NCBI GenBank assembly: GCA_032209605.1
Contig: JASFXZ010000001.1
Location: 27,284,619-27,348,618, forward strand
From: Mactromeris polynyma
Taxonomy: Eukaryota; Mollusca; Bivalvia; Venerida; Mactridae
Direction of reading: 5' to 3'
DNA length: 64,000 nt
The notes under the pieces were generated by a model that did not search any database, was not told the DNA's origin, and worked only from the letters and a program-made list of their open reading frames with translations. Made by a program: the position numbers and the translations under genes. Shown in pieces: positions 23,288-35,282 of this stretch; position 1 is the stretch's first letter, and the number at the start of each line of letters is the position of its first letter.

Positions 23288-26200
23288 AAGTGTGCATCAA
23301 GCACAGTGACATCCTGCTTGAGACTGTAGCTCACGCGCCGTATTATTTCACACAATGTCTAAACAGCCACTGGATACTTTGATTATAGTTATCTATAAAA
23401 TTAATGATTCAACGTATTGAACAATCAAAAACAAGTCACAATCACGCTCATACAAAATGATGGGTTGTTTCTGTTGACAAGTAAAGTAAGTAAGGGACAA
23501 CTATCACACTATAAGCATGCGGGGGATATTCGCCAAGTGCAAAATATTTAAATTAGAAAAAATGACACATAGTAAGTGTACAGTCACCTTACAATCGAAA
23601 TGAGACATGAACATTATATATACATGTACATATAAACAGTAACAATGGCAGAAAGGACACCGTAACACGAGATACGAACATGAATTATGGTTGAAAATAT
23701 GAGGACTGCATTTGGAACATAAATGCGACAGTGTCCATGTATATTCTTCCAACATATATAAGTTGTCGTCTGTATTGGGGACATTTTAAATGTGCCTTGT
23801 GTTGCGCTTCAATTTACTAAGAATGCCTGATCACACTTCCCGGATTTTACAGGGGAAATCTGCATTAGTTTAGTATCTGGCTAAAGTTTTCGGAAAAACA
23901 CTGTGGTTTTCAATACATCTAACATCACATGTTAAAACCGGTGGGAAAAATGCTAATTTTGTGTTAAACTGTAAGATCTTTCACAGCGTTGTATCAACAT
24001 TACCGTCGTAACCATAGAAACCGAACTGACTGAGGTGGAAAACGCGATTACCTTCGCAAATAGCTTCTGGGCTCAAACCCTTTGAACTTTGCAAGTAATC
24101 CGGTACACGAAACACCCTCGGACCGCCCGTGTTTGCGCTCCGTAAATCTCCTAAATTGGATTTTTGCGTTACATTAAGGATCGGTAGACAGCACCCGGTA
24201 TTTTGTGAAATTAAGTATTCATTTTTTGCGCCCGTAAAATCCCTTCGGGAAATTGTTTTTGTATGAGTTACTTGGTCTTAAACCATTCGGAATATATCTG
24301 GGTCCGAGGTTATCAAACTTCAGGTTGATCTGTGTGCTATAATTATATATTCCGCATGTTAATTGTTATAAAAATATGAAGTGATCAAACAGTAAGAGTG
24401 TATGTTACATAATTAAACTAAATGGTAGTAAAGCATGGAACAAGAGTATACATTTGATAGAAATATGTCACCATGAATTTTGAACATAGTGACAGGCTTC
24501 CAGTTACTGTTTTGTTTTCTTCATCGACGACGTAGCTTCATCAACTCAGCGCATGTAACTGGACATACGAGGGCTGTTCGTGCAAACGGTTTAATTCTTA
24601 AAACCCTTTGTTGAGTATATGCATAACATGAGTTATTAAGAGGGTAGCTGCTGGTATACTGACAACTCGACTTTATATACCTGCTACTGAAACCTGGCTA
24701 CGCGATGCTTTGCATGTTTCTTCATTGCACCGGGTTGTGATGCATCGTTTGTTTAGTTGGCTTATGACTGGACATAACTTTTTAACTTCGATCCAAACAT
24801 GTATAACATAACTCAATGCAGAGCGTGGCTTCGTTCATTGGATACAAATGTTAATAGACCGAACCCAGTCATCGCCTATTTAGCGTTATGCCTTGACATT
24901 TTATGAAATAGTACACCGGTTTATGTCAATAAAATATAGGCAAATTCAATTGGAAATCCATTAATTTTTGAATAGGACCGATGATTGTGTTGCTAGATAA
25001 ATTTCCGCTGGCGAATGAACTATAAAACCTTTCTAAAATTGAGGTCTCCAGTGTGCAAATATTACTTAATAGTTGCTGGTACGAAATTGCTACTTTCAGC
25101 TTGTTTATAATAAGTTTCCACAGATTTTCACAGTTGAAACGGCTACCAACATTATTAGCAATAACTACCAATAAACGGTGTGGCGGATCGAGGTCAATAG
25201 GTGAAATTATATACCGGTTGTTAGTTAGAAAAATCATTTAACTTATTCTGATTATTATTTGAAATATTATGATTTTGTTCGACGCGAGACTATGACACAG
25301 CAAATGGAAGAACCTCAAATAGTTAGTTTGTCAATCTTTTATATTGTAGTTATTCTGGAAGTGCAGAATTAAAAATATGCTGTTGTTGCAATTTCTGCTA
25401 CAAAGTTGCAGCGATGTCAAGTAAATACCGGTAGAAACGCGCCTTTAAGTGAGAGATCTATTTCCCATCCTACCGAATAACAGTGGACATGTTAAGCAGA
25501 AAGCTTCTTGAAGTTAAAAATACAGACAAATCTGTGAATAGTTTTCTTTCACATATACTTTTTATCTTGAAGTACACGTGATTCGTATCAATCATGTTGT
25601 TAATGTTTATTTGTTGAAATATTGCAGTGGGCTTTTAATAAATGAAAAACTGGTTTTGGACACTTATGTATCTTCAAATATTTAGACTACCTGATTAACG
25701 GATTTGAAAGCTAGGTATGCTACAGTGTGACTGTACTATCAGACTGATTTGTGTACGTTACTTACAATATTGCATAACGAATCAACCCATATATAAACGT
25801 TCGGTTTGTATCAATGTCCAACGACAGACGCAAAAAATGTAACAATAGCTTATTCAGACAATCTCGTCGAGATTGCATTACACATTTTTGAGTAGAACTA
25901 GTTGAATAATTGAGAGAGGTCTAGCTCCAACCAAGCACCAGACACCGGGTATCCGTTATATCGACTTCCGTTTTCGACAGAATAAACTTAAGTCACGTTG
26001 GCGCCAAAATTATGTCGGGCTTGGATAAAACCTGGACGATTGGACTGTTTTTGTACAAAAAAGAGTAAATAAGTTGTGGTTAAAACGGTGCGGCGTTGTA
26101 TCGTTACTCATCGTTGACTTAGTAAGACGAAACATCAATTAACGAAATTCCATTCCTGGTAGCGATTTTTAAGTACATATAAAAACTATGTTAATACGTA

Positions 26201-28461
26201 GTAATCGGCTAAAATTTCGTCTTTACACACGTTTGGTACTTGTGTCAACATAGCTGAAAATATTGACTAAGCTTCCAGCAGATATTTACACAAGTATTTG
26301 TGACCATATTATCAATGATTTGTACAGCCGTAATCAACCCTATTGTGGTCTGTCTCATTATATTCTATTCTCTCATTAAAACCCTTCTACTCGAGGTGCA
26401 AGCATTGAATACAGTAGCTTCATTGCTGTTTAGCCAAATCGAAAGCTTATAACGATTACAATTCATATAAAATTGAATGGAAATAAAACAGAAGAGCTGG
26501 GTTTTCAGTAGGTCTTTTTATTCCCTCAAAGTTACTATTGTATTGGCGTGAAAATCTATATTCATTTCTATTGAATCGAATGAAAAGAATTTGTTGCCAT
26601 TATCAGACTACGCAAAATATATTGTTAGAAATTTGAAAGGGTCCTTTCTTATAGCGTTACATATTAACATTCGTATTTAGAGGCAAATGAATGAAGAGAA
26701 GAAAGTATTTACAATTTCTGATACATTTGTGGTCGAGTCTCCATGAAGGAAACTTCATGTAGTCAAAATATTTTAGTGAATGTATGAAAATAATTTGTGT
26801 ATTTTTATTGTATATTACATTTCTGTTGTGTTATTTTCATTTTGGGATGTATCAGAAATTGTGAAGGATTTTCGTTTTTTGTTATCTCACTTTTGTCGCC
26901 GTTTCGGACATTTCTGGAAATACTTCCTTGTACTGATGTGTGAACTTCCGGTTACTCAGTGGCTGCCATGTTGTGGAATAACTCAGATTGTGTTACGGTG
27001 ATAAACTAGACACAGTAAGTATAAGAGCCGAGAATCGATATAATTTACTGAAGGATTTTATGATATCGCAGTTCAAGGTCATTCAAAACTAAGGTCAAGG
27101 TCACCAATTTAAATGTTGAACTGTACTTAGGACAATAGGTTTGAACAATATAGTTCAGTACTGTAAACTTTGATCCCTAATATTGGTAATTACCAAGCTA
27201 CAACGGTTGATTATTATAAACACATTTACACATTGCGTTTACTCAACGACGGTATATAGAACCACGTGCCAGCGACTAAATATTTATGAAATATGATTCA
27301 ATATCACAGTTGTTATAGTTTTGCGAATGATCAACAACAAAAAATGAAATCCTTGACGTCATGATGATAAAAACATACTCCAGCGTTATGGCGACGGGAC
27401 AAAGTAGACCGGATATCATGTCGTTTAGACCCATCCATACCGGTCCATGGTCCGGAAAAAAATCGAGACAGACACTAAAAAATGAACACTTTTGTTCTTT
27501 ATACATTTGAACGTCGGCAAAAAATTATTGTTGAGTTTATTCAAGAGTTTAAGTTTGTATTTATAAAATAAATATATCTGTGTAAGGTTTTGTGTAAACG
27601 TAATAGTACAGAACATTATATGCGAGTATCCTATTAGTTTTTGGTCATAATAATACGAAACCTATTGGGTATTTTGAGGAAGGTACATAAATCAACGTCA
27701 ACGGACCGAATATATCCGAATCTCTTTGTCTATCGATATGAAATATCTGTACATTGTAATGCGTACCCCTATTTTTTGTCCCTCTGCCAGCAATAATACA
27801 CCGTAAATGCCAAAACACGGACATGTACAATCACGTTTGAATTGTGTGTTAGTGGGAGAAGTTTGCGATCTTATCTGAAAATATTCTTTATGTTTGTCTA
27901 CTGAAGTATTAAAATCCCAGATTAGTCCTTGCATAATACCAAGTTAATTTAAGCTTTCCCCTGACAGGAAGTTTTTGAGCCATTATTTCCAAATTTGGGT
28001 GTCAAGATTATGATCTGTACTTCCACGAGAATTTATTTTTACCAAATTGTCCTTAATTTTAATGTGTGCATGTGTTGCAGTTTAACAGTTTTAGTTGAGG
28101 TATGTGCGATGTGAAACCTCTCTGACTCTTGCTGTTGAACTCAGAAACACCTTATGACGACTTTGTACGCACCTGTACAGTTATCATACAAAGTATGTGC
28201 TGTCTAAATTTAATATTAAAAAGCACACACATAAATGTATAATTTATTTATTTCTGACAATCTGTTTACTTTCTATAATGCTTAGATCTTACACAGTCCT
28301 ATATCAGTGAATAAAACAATTTTTTATAAGAGTCTATAAATATTGCATTTCGTTATTTACGGCTGTTAATTAAATCTCAGGCTGTCCTGAAAAACCATAA
28401 CAAGGAAAACGAATAGTGCTAATGAAGACATAATTTTGAAACTCGTGTACTGTGTTTTGTT
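23288..28461. other. Long non-coding stretch, nothing recognised
   Basis: 5.2 kb without arrays or recognisable genes. Open frames reach about 100 codons only in AT-rich sequence with no protein-like features. A GC-richer patch lies at 24040-24260. A perfect CRE palindrome is at 27354-27361. A possible tiny acceptor-to-donor interval (28081-28099, TTGCAG before and GTATGT after) is too weak to call an exon. Confidence 0.45.
27354..27361. promoter_or_regulatory. Perfect CRE palindrome TGACGTCA
   Basis: Third full CREB/ATF-type site in the window. It is isolated, with no recognisable gene nearby; it could be chance. Confidence 0.2.
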
Positions 28462-28811
28462 TCTCACAGAGTGGTGGATAGTCATCCCCCCTCTCACAGA
28501 GTGGTGGATAGTCATTCCCCCTCTCACAGAGTGGTGGATACTCATCCCCTCTCACAGAGTGGTGGATACTCATTCCCCCTCTCACAGAGTGGTGGATACT
28601 CATTCCCCCTCTCACAGAGTGGTGGATACTCATCCCCCCTCTCACAGAGTGGTGGATACTCATTCCCCTCTCACAGAGTGGTGGATACTCATCCCCCCTC
28701 TCACAGAGTGGTGGATACTCATCCCCCCTCTCACAGAGTGGTGGATACTCCTTCCCCCTCTCACAGAGTGGTGGATACTCATTCCCCTCTCACAGAGTGG
28801 TGGATACTCAT
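28462..28811. repeat. 29-31-bp minisatellite array (about 12 copies)
   Basis: The unit is CTCACAGAGTGGTGGATACT then CATCCCCC. Unit length varies because the C run (4-6) varies, which repeatedly shifts frame; open frames switch between SHRVVDTHSP-like and LTEWWILIPP-like repeats. There is no gene. Confidence 0.96.
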
Positions 28812-29824
28812 TAGATTTTCATGTGATTCCACCTCACATTGGTGGTGGCCTTTAGGTGTACTAAGTTGTAATAATATACATAGCTCTTCTTAGCGCGTCT
28901 TAGAGATAAAACGAGTAAAATAATATAATATATTTCTTATTATTTAACAAAGCCATACAAAGATTGTTTGAACACAGAATGTACTTCGTTGAAAGAAAAT
29001 GTGTGAACTAGAGAAAGTATCGGAGTTAGGTATCACTAGCTATAAATACTGAGATATACTAAATACGACATGCTTTTCGCGTGAAAATCTTATATTACAT
29101 AATCGGATATGTTCTGAATGGATTTAGCAACTTAATAACATCTAAAAAGTGTTTCTATTAAGATACGATTACATGTGACAAATTACATTAATTTGTTTTT
29201 TTTCTGGTGTTAGAAGTAGTCCCTACTTAGTAACGGAACTGAACTGAATAGATTATTTTGGTTAATAATAGACATCACTAAGAAACAATGCACAAACACA
29301 TGAGAACGTAAATACGTATACAGAAAATATAGTACATACAACTTTATTTGATACTAAAATGCTGTAGTTTTATTGACGAAGGAAGACTATTTATTTGTTG
29401 TATATCTGTATTAGTAACAAATTTGGCGTGGCTAAAACAATTTAGTGTGGGGTTGACTTCCGGTTTCAACAATTATATTTCCTCATGTTTGTAATTAAAA
29501 TAGTTTTACGTAAAAAGAGTACCGGATATGATTTAAACATAATTATATATAATTATTAGTAAGCATTAATAGCATCAATTAAAAGGCCCGACATTACATG
29601 ACACGCAATACAAAGTAAAATATATGTCGACAATAAGTAAATTAAATTCAGTGTCATTAATTATTTATAATTAAACATGCCAATAGGTCTAGTAAGGAAT
29701 GACAGTGCATAATAATTAACTAAGAAATATATTTTCATGTGATATTTCATGTTGTATATTATTAATCTTATTAAGAGTGGATAGATATACTAGCTGTTGC
29801 CTCAGTATATTTATATTATATATG

Positions 29825-29886
29825 TTTGTAGAATATGGTACTTTATCGATTAAGATTTGTAGAATATGGTACTTTATCGATTAAGA
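29825..29886. repeat. Two exact 31-bp direct repeats
   Basis: TTTGTAGAATATGGTACTTT then ATCGATTAAGA occurs twice in tandem with no difference, indicating a recent duplication. Confidence 0.95.
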
Positions 29887-30064
29887 TAATTTTAAATGTA
29901 ATATTAGAGAACTGTGGTGTATTATTGTTATTTTATAACCAGGTTATAATATTTGTATGATTTGTGCTTGTCTTAAAATGACATATGTGTTGCTAATATA
30001 CATGAAATTTCTAACTATCTTAATAGATCATACATTATGCTAATTAATTACTACTTTCATCAAA

Positions 30065-30164
30065 CTGTATTATTGCTATACTTAGTGTTCATACGTCTTG
30101 CCCTATCATGCTGTATTATTGCTATACTTTGTGTTCATACGTCTTGCCCTATCATGCTGTATTA
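30065..30164. repeat. 46-bp tandem duplication plus partial third copy
   Basis: CTGTATTATTGCTATACTTA and on, ending CCCTATCATG, is present at 30065-30110 and 30111-30156 with one base difference; CTGTATTA begins a third copy. Confidence 0.95.
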
Positions 30165-32026
30165 ATCTTCATGGGTTATATGACCTACAAGAATAATCGA
30201 AATAAACTTATCAAATTGAAAATTTATCAAACTTATATGCGCAATTCAGAAATGGGAAAAATAGAGATTTTTACTGTAACTGGTATTTTTTTTAACAGAA
30301 CAGAACATAACTTTAATTTTTCAAACACAGATTGCAAAACAATATGTGTACAAACACATGTGAACAGATGATAATTATAAATGTTTATACAATGACGGAC
30401 ATAATCACAACGATATATACATGTATATTTTATATATTATGTTTGATATGTGAAAAAATGTGAACATTTCAAACTACTCACTATGTTATTTGTAAGACAA
30501 GATCTAAATATGGTTCTGTGTGTTACGATTGGTTTTCACCAGTTTTAGAAATATTGTGTCATATATATACAAGTATATAGAATCATTTGAGAACTGTTAA
30601 TATTGGGATCTTTGTCGAATGAAGAAATTTTGTGTTGCAGTTGTAAGAAATTACACTAATACCTGGTAATAAATTGTACAATAGTGCAATGTTTACTTGT
30701 AACTTGAATAAACAATGAACTGGATTTAGTTTAAGATGCCTATACTTCAAATTTAATCCCTGAAAATCTACCCCAGTGCTGGATGCTAACTTTCCTTACG
30801 CGGGTGTCCGCACGCATTTTTATGTATCCACGTCGGACAAAAATGTTTTCGGCAATAGAGGTAATTACTCGGCGCTTCAAAGAGTTTCACCAGAGACAGC
30901 CGATAAATATAACAAGATCGTGTGAAGACTCTATATAAAGAATGCATGCTTAATTGTGCTTATAATACATTATTTAGGATATACATCTAATAAATGAAAT
31001 ATATTTCCACTGATAAGTATCATGTGATAAGAATCGTAGTAATAACACAGCGTGAAGATTACACCTGCATAATTGTTACACATTTGTGAGAATCGAAAAT
31101 AACGGTTAATTAGTGTACTCTTTGTTGTGTCTTTTGATATAAATTCATTAGATTTTATTGGAGGTCAGATGATAATTTGATTATTTCGACCAATTAGTAG
31201 ATTTCTAACAGTCATTGTAAAAAGTCTGATAAATATTTTCAGTAAGTAGTTCAGGCATTCATATTGATATCAAAATATTATTTTAACCAGAATTAGGTAC
31301 AACGATTTTCATAAATACATTTCGAATACAAATCTCGTCACTCATATATGGATAGGGATAGCTGTGAGTTCATGATTTACCCACATCATGTTCGAATTTC
31401 CCCCAAAACCATTTCAATGATACCATGATACCTGTACAGCCAGCCCCTGTACACCACCTGCATAATCCGGTAACACCCATATACAAAACATAAATCATCA
31501 TTTTTCTTGATCATTATATTTTTGTTATATATTCGCTGTGAATGCAAAATCATTTTGTATACTTCGTTAATTATTGTACTAAGTTACGACTTTTTATAAT
31601 TTTGTGCCATTAATTACATCTACACATGACGTAAGATTTCAATTATGAAAGATAAAAAATCGTTTTAAAAGAAAATCGTAGTCATATAATTATCTGTCTT
31701 TTTATCGCTTGTTTTTATCCACCTCTTTTTAAAAGCATTTGCATCATTACTCTTTGATGGTAATATACTTATAATTAGAATATTTAAATTAAATTTGAAG
31801 TTCAGTCACACTTGTCTACTGCGAATCTGCAAAGGTATAAGGTAATGATATTTGGTGAAAAATGATGATGATAATATTGTTGCTTTGGTTGTTGCGGCTG
31901 ATGATAACTACGGATCCAAGATGGGTGATTGATGTGCATTGTTGTGTCTATACTTCGCCAGATAGGTTGTATGTTGTTTAAGGCAGTATATTAAGTGGTA
32001 ATGTTGGTGATATTTCTGTTACTGAT

Positions 32027-32074
32027 ACTGATGATAATGGTGCTGTTGTTACTGATGATAATGGTGCTGTTGTT
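32027..32074. repeat. 24-bp tandem duplication
   Basis: Two copies of ACTGATGATAATGGTGCTGT then TGTT, in a locally TGA/TGG-rich stretch. Confidence 0.9.
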
Positions 32075-34600
32075 TATGAAAGTAACAGTATTGCTGTTTG
32101 TTTGTACACGTATATCTTTCTTACTGAGAACAGCTATATTTACATGAATTACTGTGGGAATACTGTGATATACCCCAACACAAATATGACCAACATGTAA
32201 ACGATGTCCATACTTATGTTGCGACAAGAATGTTCTTATATAAAGTATGGATCAAACTCTGCGGAGATGCGATTTGTTCTACTGATTATGATGACGATAA
32301 GTGCCGTGATGTGTGGGTATACGATCTGCTGTGATGCTGGCACGTACAGATATCTGTACAAGATCGCATTAATTTGCAGGCAAAAGTTTCACAGGAAATT
32401 AGTCCGCAACTTTTATTGGCGGTGCAATAAATTTTCATGTTTTCTTTACATTCCGCTGTTATGTCACACTTCTCGTTATATCGTGACAGTTCGGTTACAC
32501 AGAAATCGAAATCACGTTTATGTTGATTCACATCAAAGACGACTGATAATTTATTATCACTGAGCCTTCAGACATCCAGAGAGCTCCCGATTTTCTAGGG
32601 TAATTTAGCATACCTACTGTCGCTGGGAAAAAATCGCGCAAAAATTTAGCGATACTCCTGAAGCACTGAAAAATACAGCGTTTTATTAACACATTGTTAC
32701 AATCGCTATAATTATGAATACAAATTTTGTTTTCATATTACAAAGATTTTTTGTATAATTGAGTTTTATATATTAATTGTTTTCAACAGAATGAACAGAA
32801 CAGAATGATTTATTAATAGCTGGATTTAAGTATAATACTTATCATCCAATATATACAATTTACAATAATAATATTAACAAACTCTATGAGAGTAAGTACA
32901 TGTACATTTATACATACAACATAGTCAAACAAAATATTACAAATACACATGACAAACGACAGTGATACAATATGAATAAAAACAGCATTATAAGTATAAC
33001 ATCTAATCAAGAACTTAATAGATTAGTACGTACTTTAATAGCACTTTGTAGATATAAGCACATATAAGTATTTTTCATCATTCATGTGTTGGCATCTCGG
33101 ATTGGTGCCCCTGGTCGTGTGTATACACAATTATGGTCAAAACGTCTCCCTTGATACATTATTGCACACATTTATATAATAATATATATATTTTTTAATT
33201 TTAATCTTTATTTTCGTCTCATCTATATGTATAGTTCTTTTCGTAAATATATTCAATCAGTTTTGCCCTAATTCTAATTTTAGAAAATAAATTTTTATCC
33301 CTTTGATTTATTGAACGAATTCAAAATATAAATTTATACACTGATACTTTTCCTTTCAAACTCACGTTTGTGAAAAGATTTTATCTGATAAATTTCTAAT
33401 CATTAGTAAAAACTTGAGTGTGTTATTTCTACAGTTACGACGGCAAATTCAATGTTTAGTTTTTCGGAGAGATCGAAAATAGTTATATTTATTTATTCAA
33501 TTTATTTAATTGTCCGTTTCTGTGATTTATTTCACGTGTAAGATTTAAATAAGAATTTAGAAAACATGAATGGAAAAATAACACTATTTTCACTATAAAA
33601 TTTCATTCATGAAGATGAGAGATTCAGATTCGTACAATGTTATTGAAAATGCAATAGTTGAACTGATACGGCTTTTCGAATAGAAGTCATTTTCGTCGCT
33701 TTTGATACAAACACCGTTCGTTTAAATGAATTCATAAACGTTGTGAAACGGACAGAGAAAATAGAATCCAGTAATTGTGTTGTATTATCATTCTGTAGTT
33801 CGTCTATGACTCCATGAAAGGCATAGTCTCAATGGTAACACAATATGTATTGTATTTTGCCACAAAACACATCCAGCTATCCTAGGATCACACAGGAGAA
33901 TTGTACATTTTGTAGCAAAACATTTCATTAGAATTAAATATTTGGCTTAATATGGCGTGCGACTTATTAAACGTGTCCCATTGTAATGTGTGCAATACAA
34001 AGTATACACTATTTAGTTTTAAATGTGGTACAACAACTTTAGTATGTAACTATATATGTGTGTTTACAGTTATCCACGTACAATATTTCTGATGATTTGA
34101 ATGCAATGATACTAAAGATTAAGCGAGAATTAATCCTCCAACAAAAGAAGAGTTACTATGAATGGAGAAGACTATCAATGCATTTTTACCACAGAACAAA
34201 TTTAATTTATTCGACCATCGTAATATTGTTTAGAATGTCCAGCAATTATACCATAGGTTTGATTTATTCTCACATTGTCTTACAATGTCTGATGAAATTA
34301 TTTTCGAATTTAGACCTGAATACGGGAAATTTTGTCTGATTATTCGAAATATAAAACTGATTATCAATTAATAGTCTTATATAGAAATATTCGGTCTGTG
34401 TTTCTAATTAACAACATGACTATGACGACTAGGTATGTGTTATATTTCAAATTAATAATATCAATACACGACAAAAACAATGACTAATTTATGTTTTAAA
34501 GCACGAAAATATTTACTTGTATTATAGATATAGCATTACTCTGAAAATTTACGTCTCCAAAATACGGGTAGCTAAGGGGCGTGTTCTGTAGTAGATTGTA

Positions 34601-34613
34601 ATGACAGGTGAGT
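34601..34613 (+). other. Strong isolated 5' splice-donor consensus
   Basis: GACAG|GTGAGT with the boundary after 34607 is a near-perfect donor. It lies about 675 bp upstream of the Sox start codon and could end an upstream non-coding exon of the Sox gene or of another transcript. A candidate acceptor, AATTTCCCAG, ends at 34735. No transcript evidence is available. Confidence 0.25.
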
Positions 34614-34650
34614 TATACCGTTTGTTTCGTTGTTTATTCTGAGTAATTAT

Positions 34651-34993
34651 CCAATCAAATTATCATGTTGACAATGAGTTTACTCAGTGACATAGTTTCT
34701 CACATCGTGTCTGCAAGTTTAATCCAATTTCCCAGGTAAATTCGGTAGATTTTTACTAACCTAGTGTCAGCGTGTTGACACGCTAAGCTCCGCCCATTTG
34801 TTGGTCACGCCTCTTCACGGATAACCCGTTTTCCAATCACCCTGTATAATGGCATGAGATGCTCATGGAATACCGCTCGCTGATTGGCTGTGCTGATATC
34901 ATTTATTGTGGTTAATCAATAATGTTAGGACACTATAGAAAATTACGCGTTGAACAAGCACTGTTTTTGAGAAGAGAGGACATTTTATATAGA
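34651..34993 (+). promoter_or_regulatory. Candidate core promoter of the Sox gene
   Basis: Three full CCAATCA boxes (NF-Y type) occur at 34651-34657, 34833-34839 and, inverted as TGATTGG, 34881-34887. A GC box CCGCCC lies at 34790-34795. TATA-like sequences are TATAGAAA at 34934 and TTATATAGAA at 34985. This order and spacing, about 300-600 bp before the ATG, fits a Pol II promoter with a 5' UTR of some 250-330 bases. The start site itself cannot be read from the sequence. Confidence 0.45.
34769..34784. repeat. Perfect 6-bp inverted repeat in the Sox upstream region
   Basis: AGCGTG-TTGA-CACGCT; the overlapping GTGTCA-n6-TGACAC is a second perfect 6-bp pair. It lies directly upstream of the GC box. 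It could be a dimer binding site. Confidence 0.4.
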
Positions 34994-35059
34994 AGGCATT
35001 GAATACCGGGAAAGATAATCTTTATTATTTACAATTGGATATAACACAGAAGTTTTTCA

Positions 35060-35086
35060 ATGAACATTGTTGTTATGTCGCATTAG
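35060..35086 (+). other. Short upstream open reading frame in the putative 5' UTR
   Basis: An ATG at 35060 opens an eight-codon frame (MNIVVMSH) that stops at 35086, 196 bases before the Sox start. If the transcript starts upstream of it, it could dampen translation. It contains CATTGTT (35065-35071), a Sox-type binding sequence, raising possible autoregulation. Both points are inferred. Confidence 0.35.
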
Positions 35087-35282
35087 TTTATTCAACAAGT
35101 GTGAGGAAAAAACGTGATCGTTTGCTTGATTCGAATTTGAAAAGACTTTTAAACAAGGATTTGTGGACTTTTGTTTCATAAATTAAGAACAATCGGAAAG
35201 TTTGAAAACTTTTTGAAAAGTTTTCATCATTGAAGATACTTCTTGGAGATTTCAACCAACCGCCAAAATTGAGTATACGGAA

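Larger units (their letters stand above)
28812..34600. other. Very AT-rich region upstream of the Sox gene
   Basis: 5.8 kb with no recognisable gene and no large array, but three two-copy duplications (listed separately). A GC-richer patch at 30770-30920 could be a regulatory element. 32775-32815 (AACAGAACAGAATGATTTAT) looks like the 3' tail of a minus-strand LINE, but no LINE coding sequence follows it. If the Sox gene has distal enhancers, this is a natural place to look. Confidence 0.45.

Noticed and set aside
34999..35181. 60-codon frame upstream of the Sox start as a separate gene
   Set aside because: Begins with TTG, has no recognisable protein features, and lies in the probable 5' UTR.
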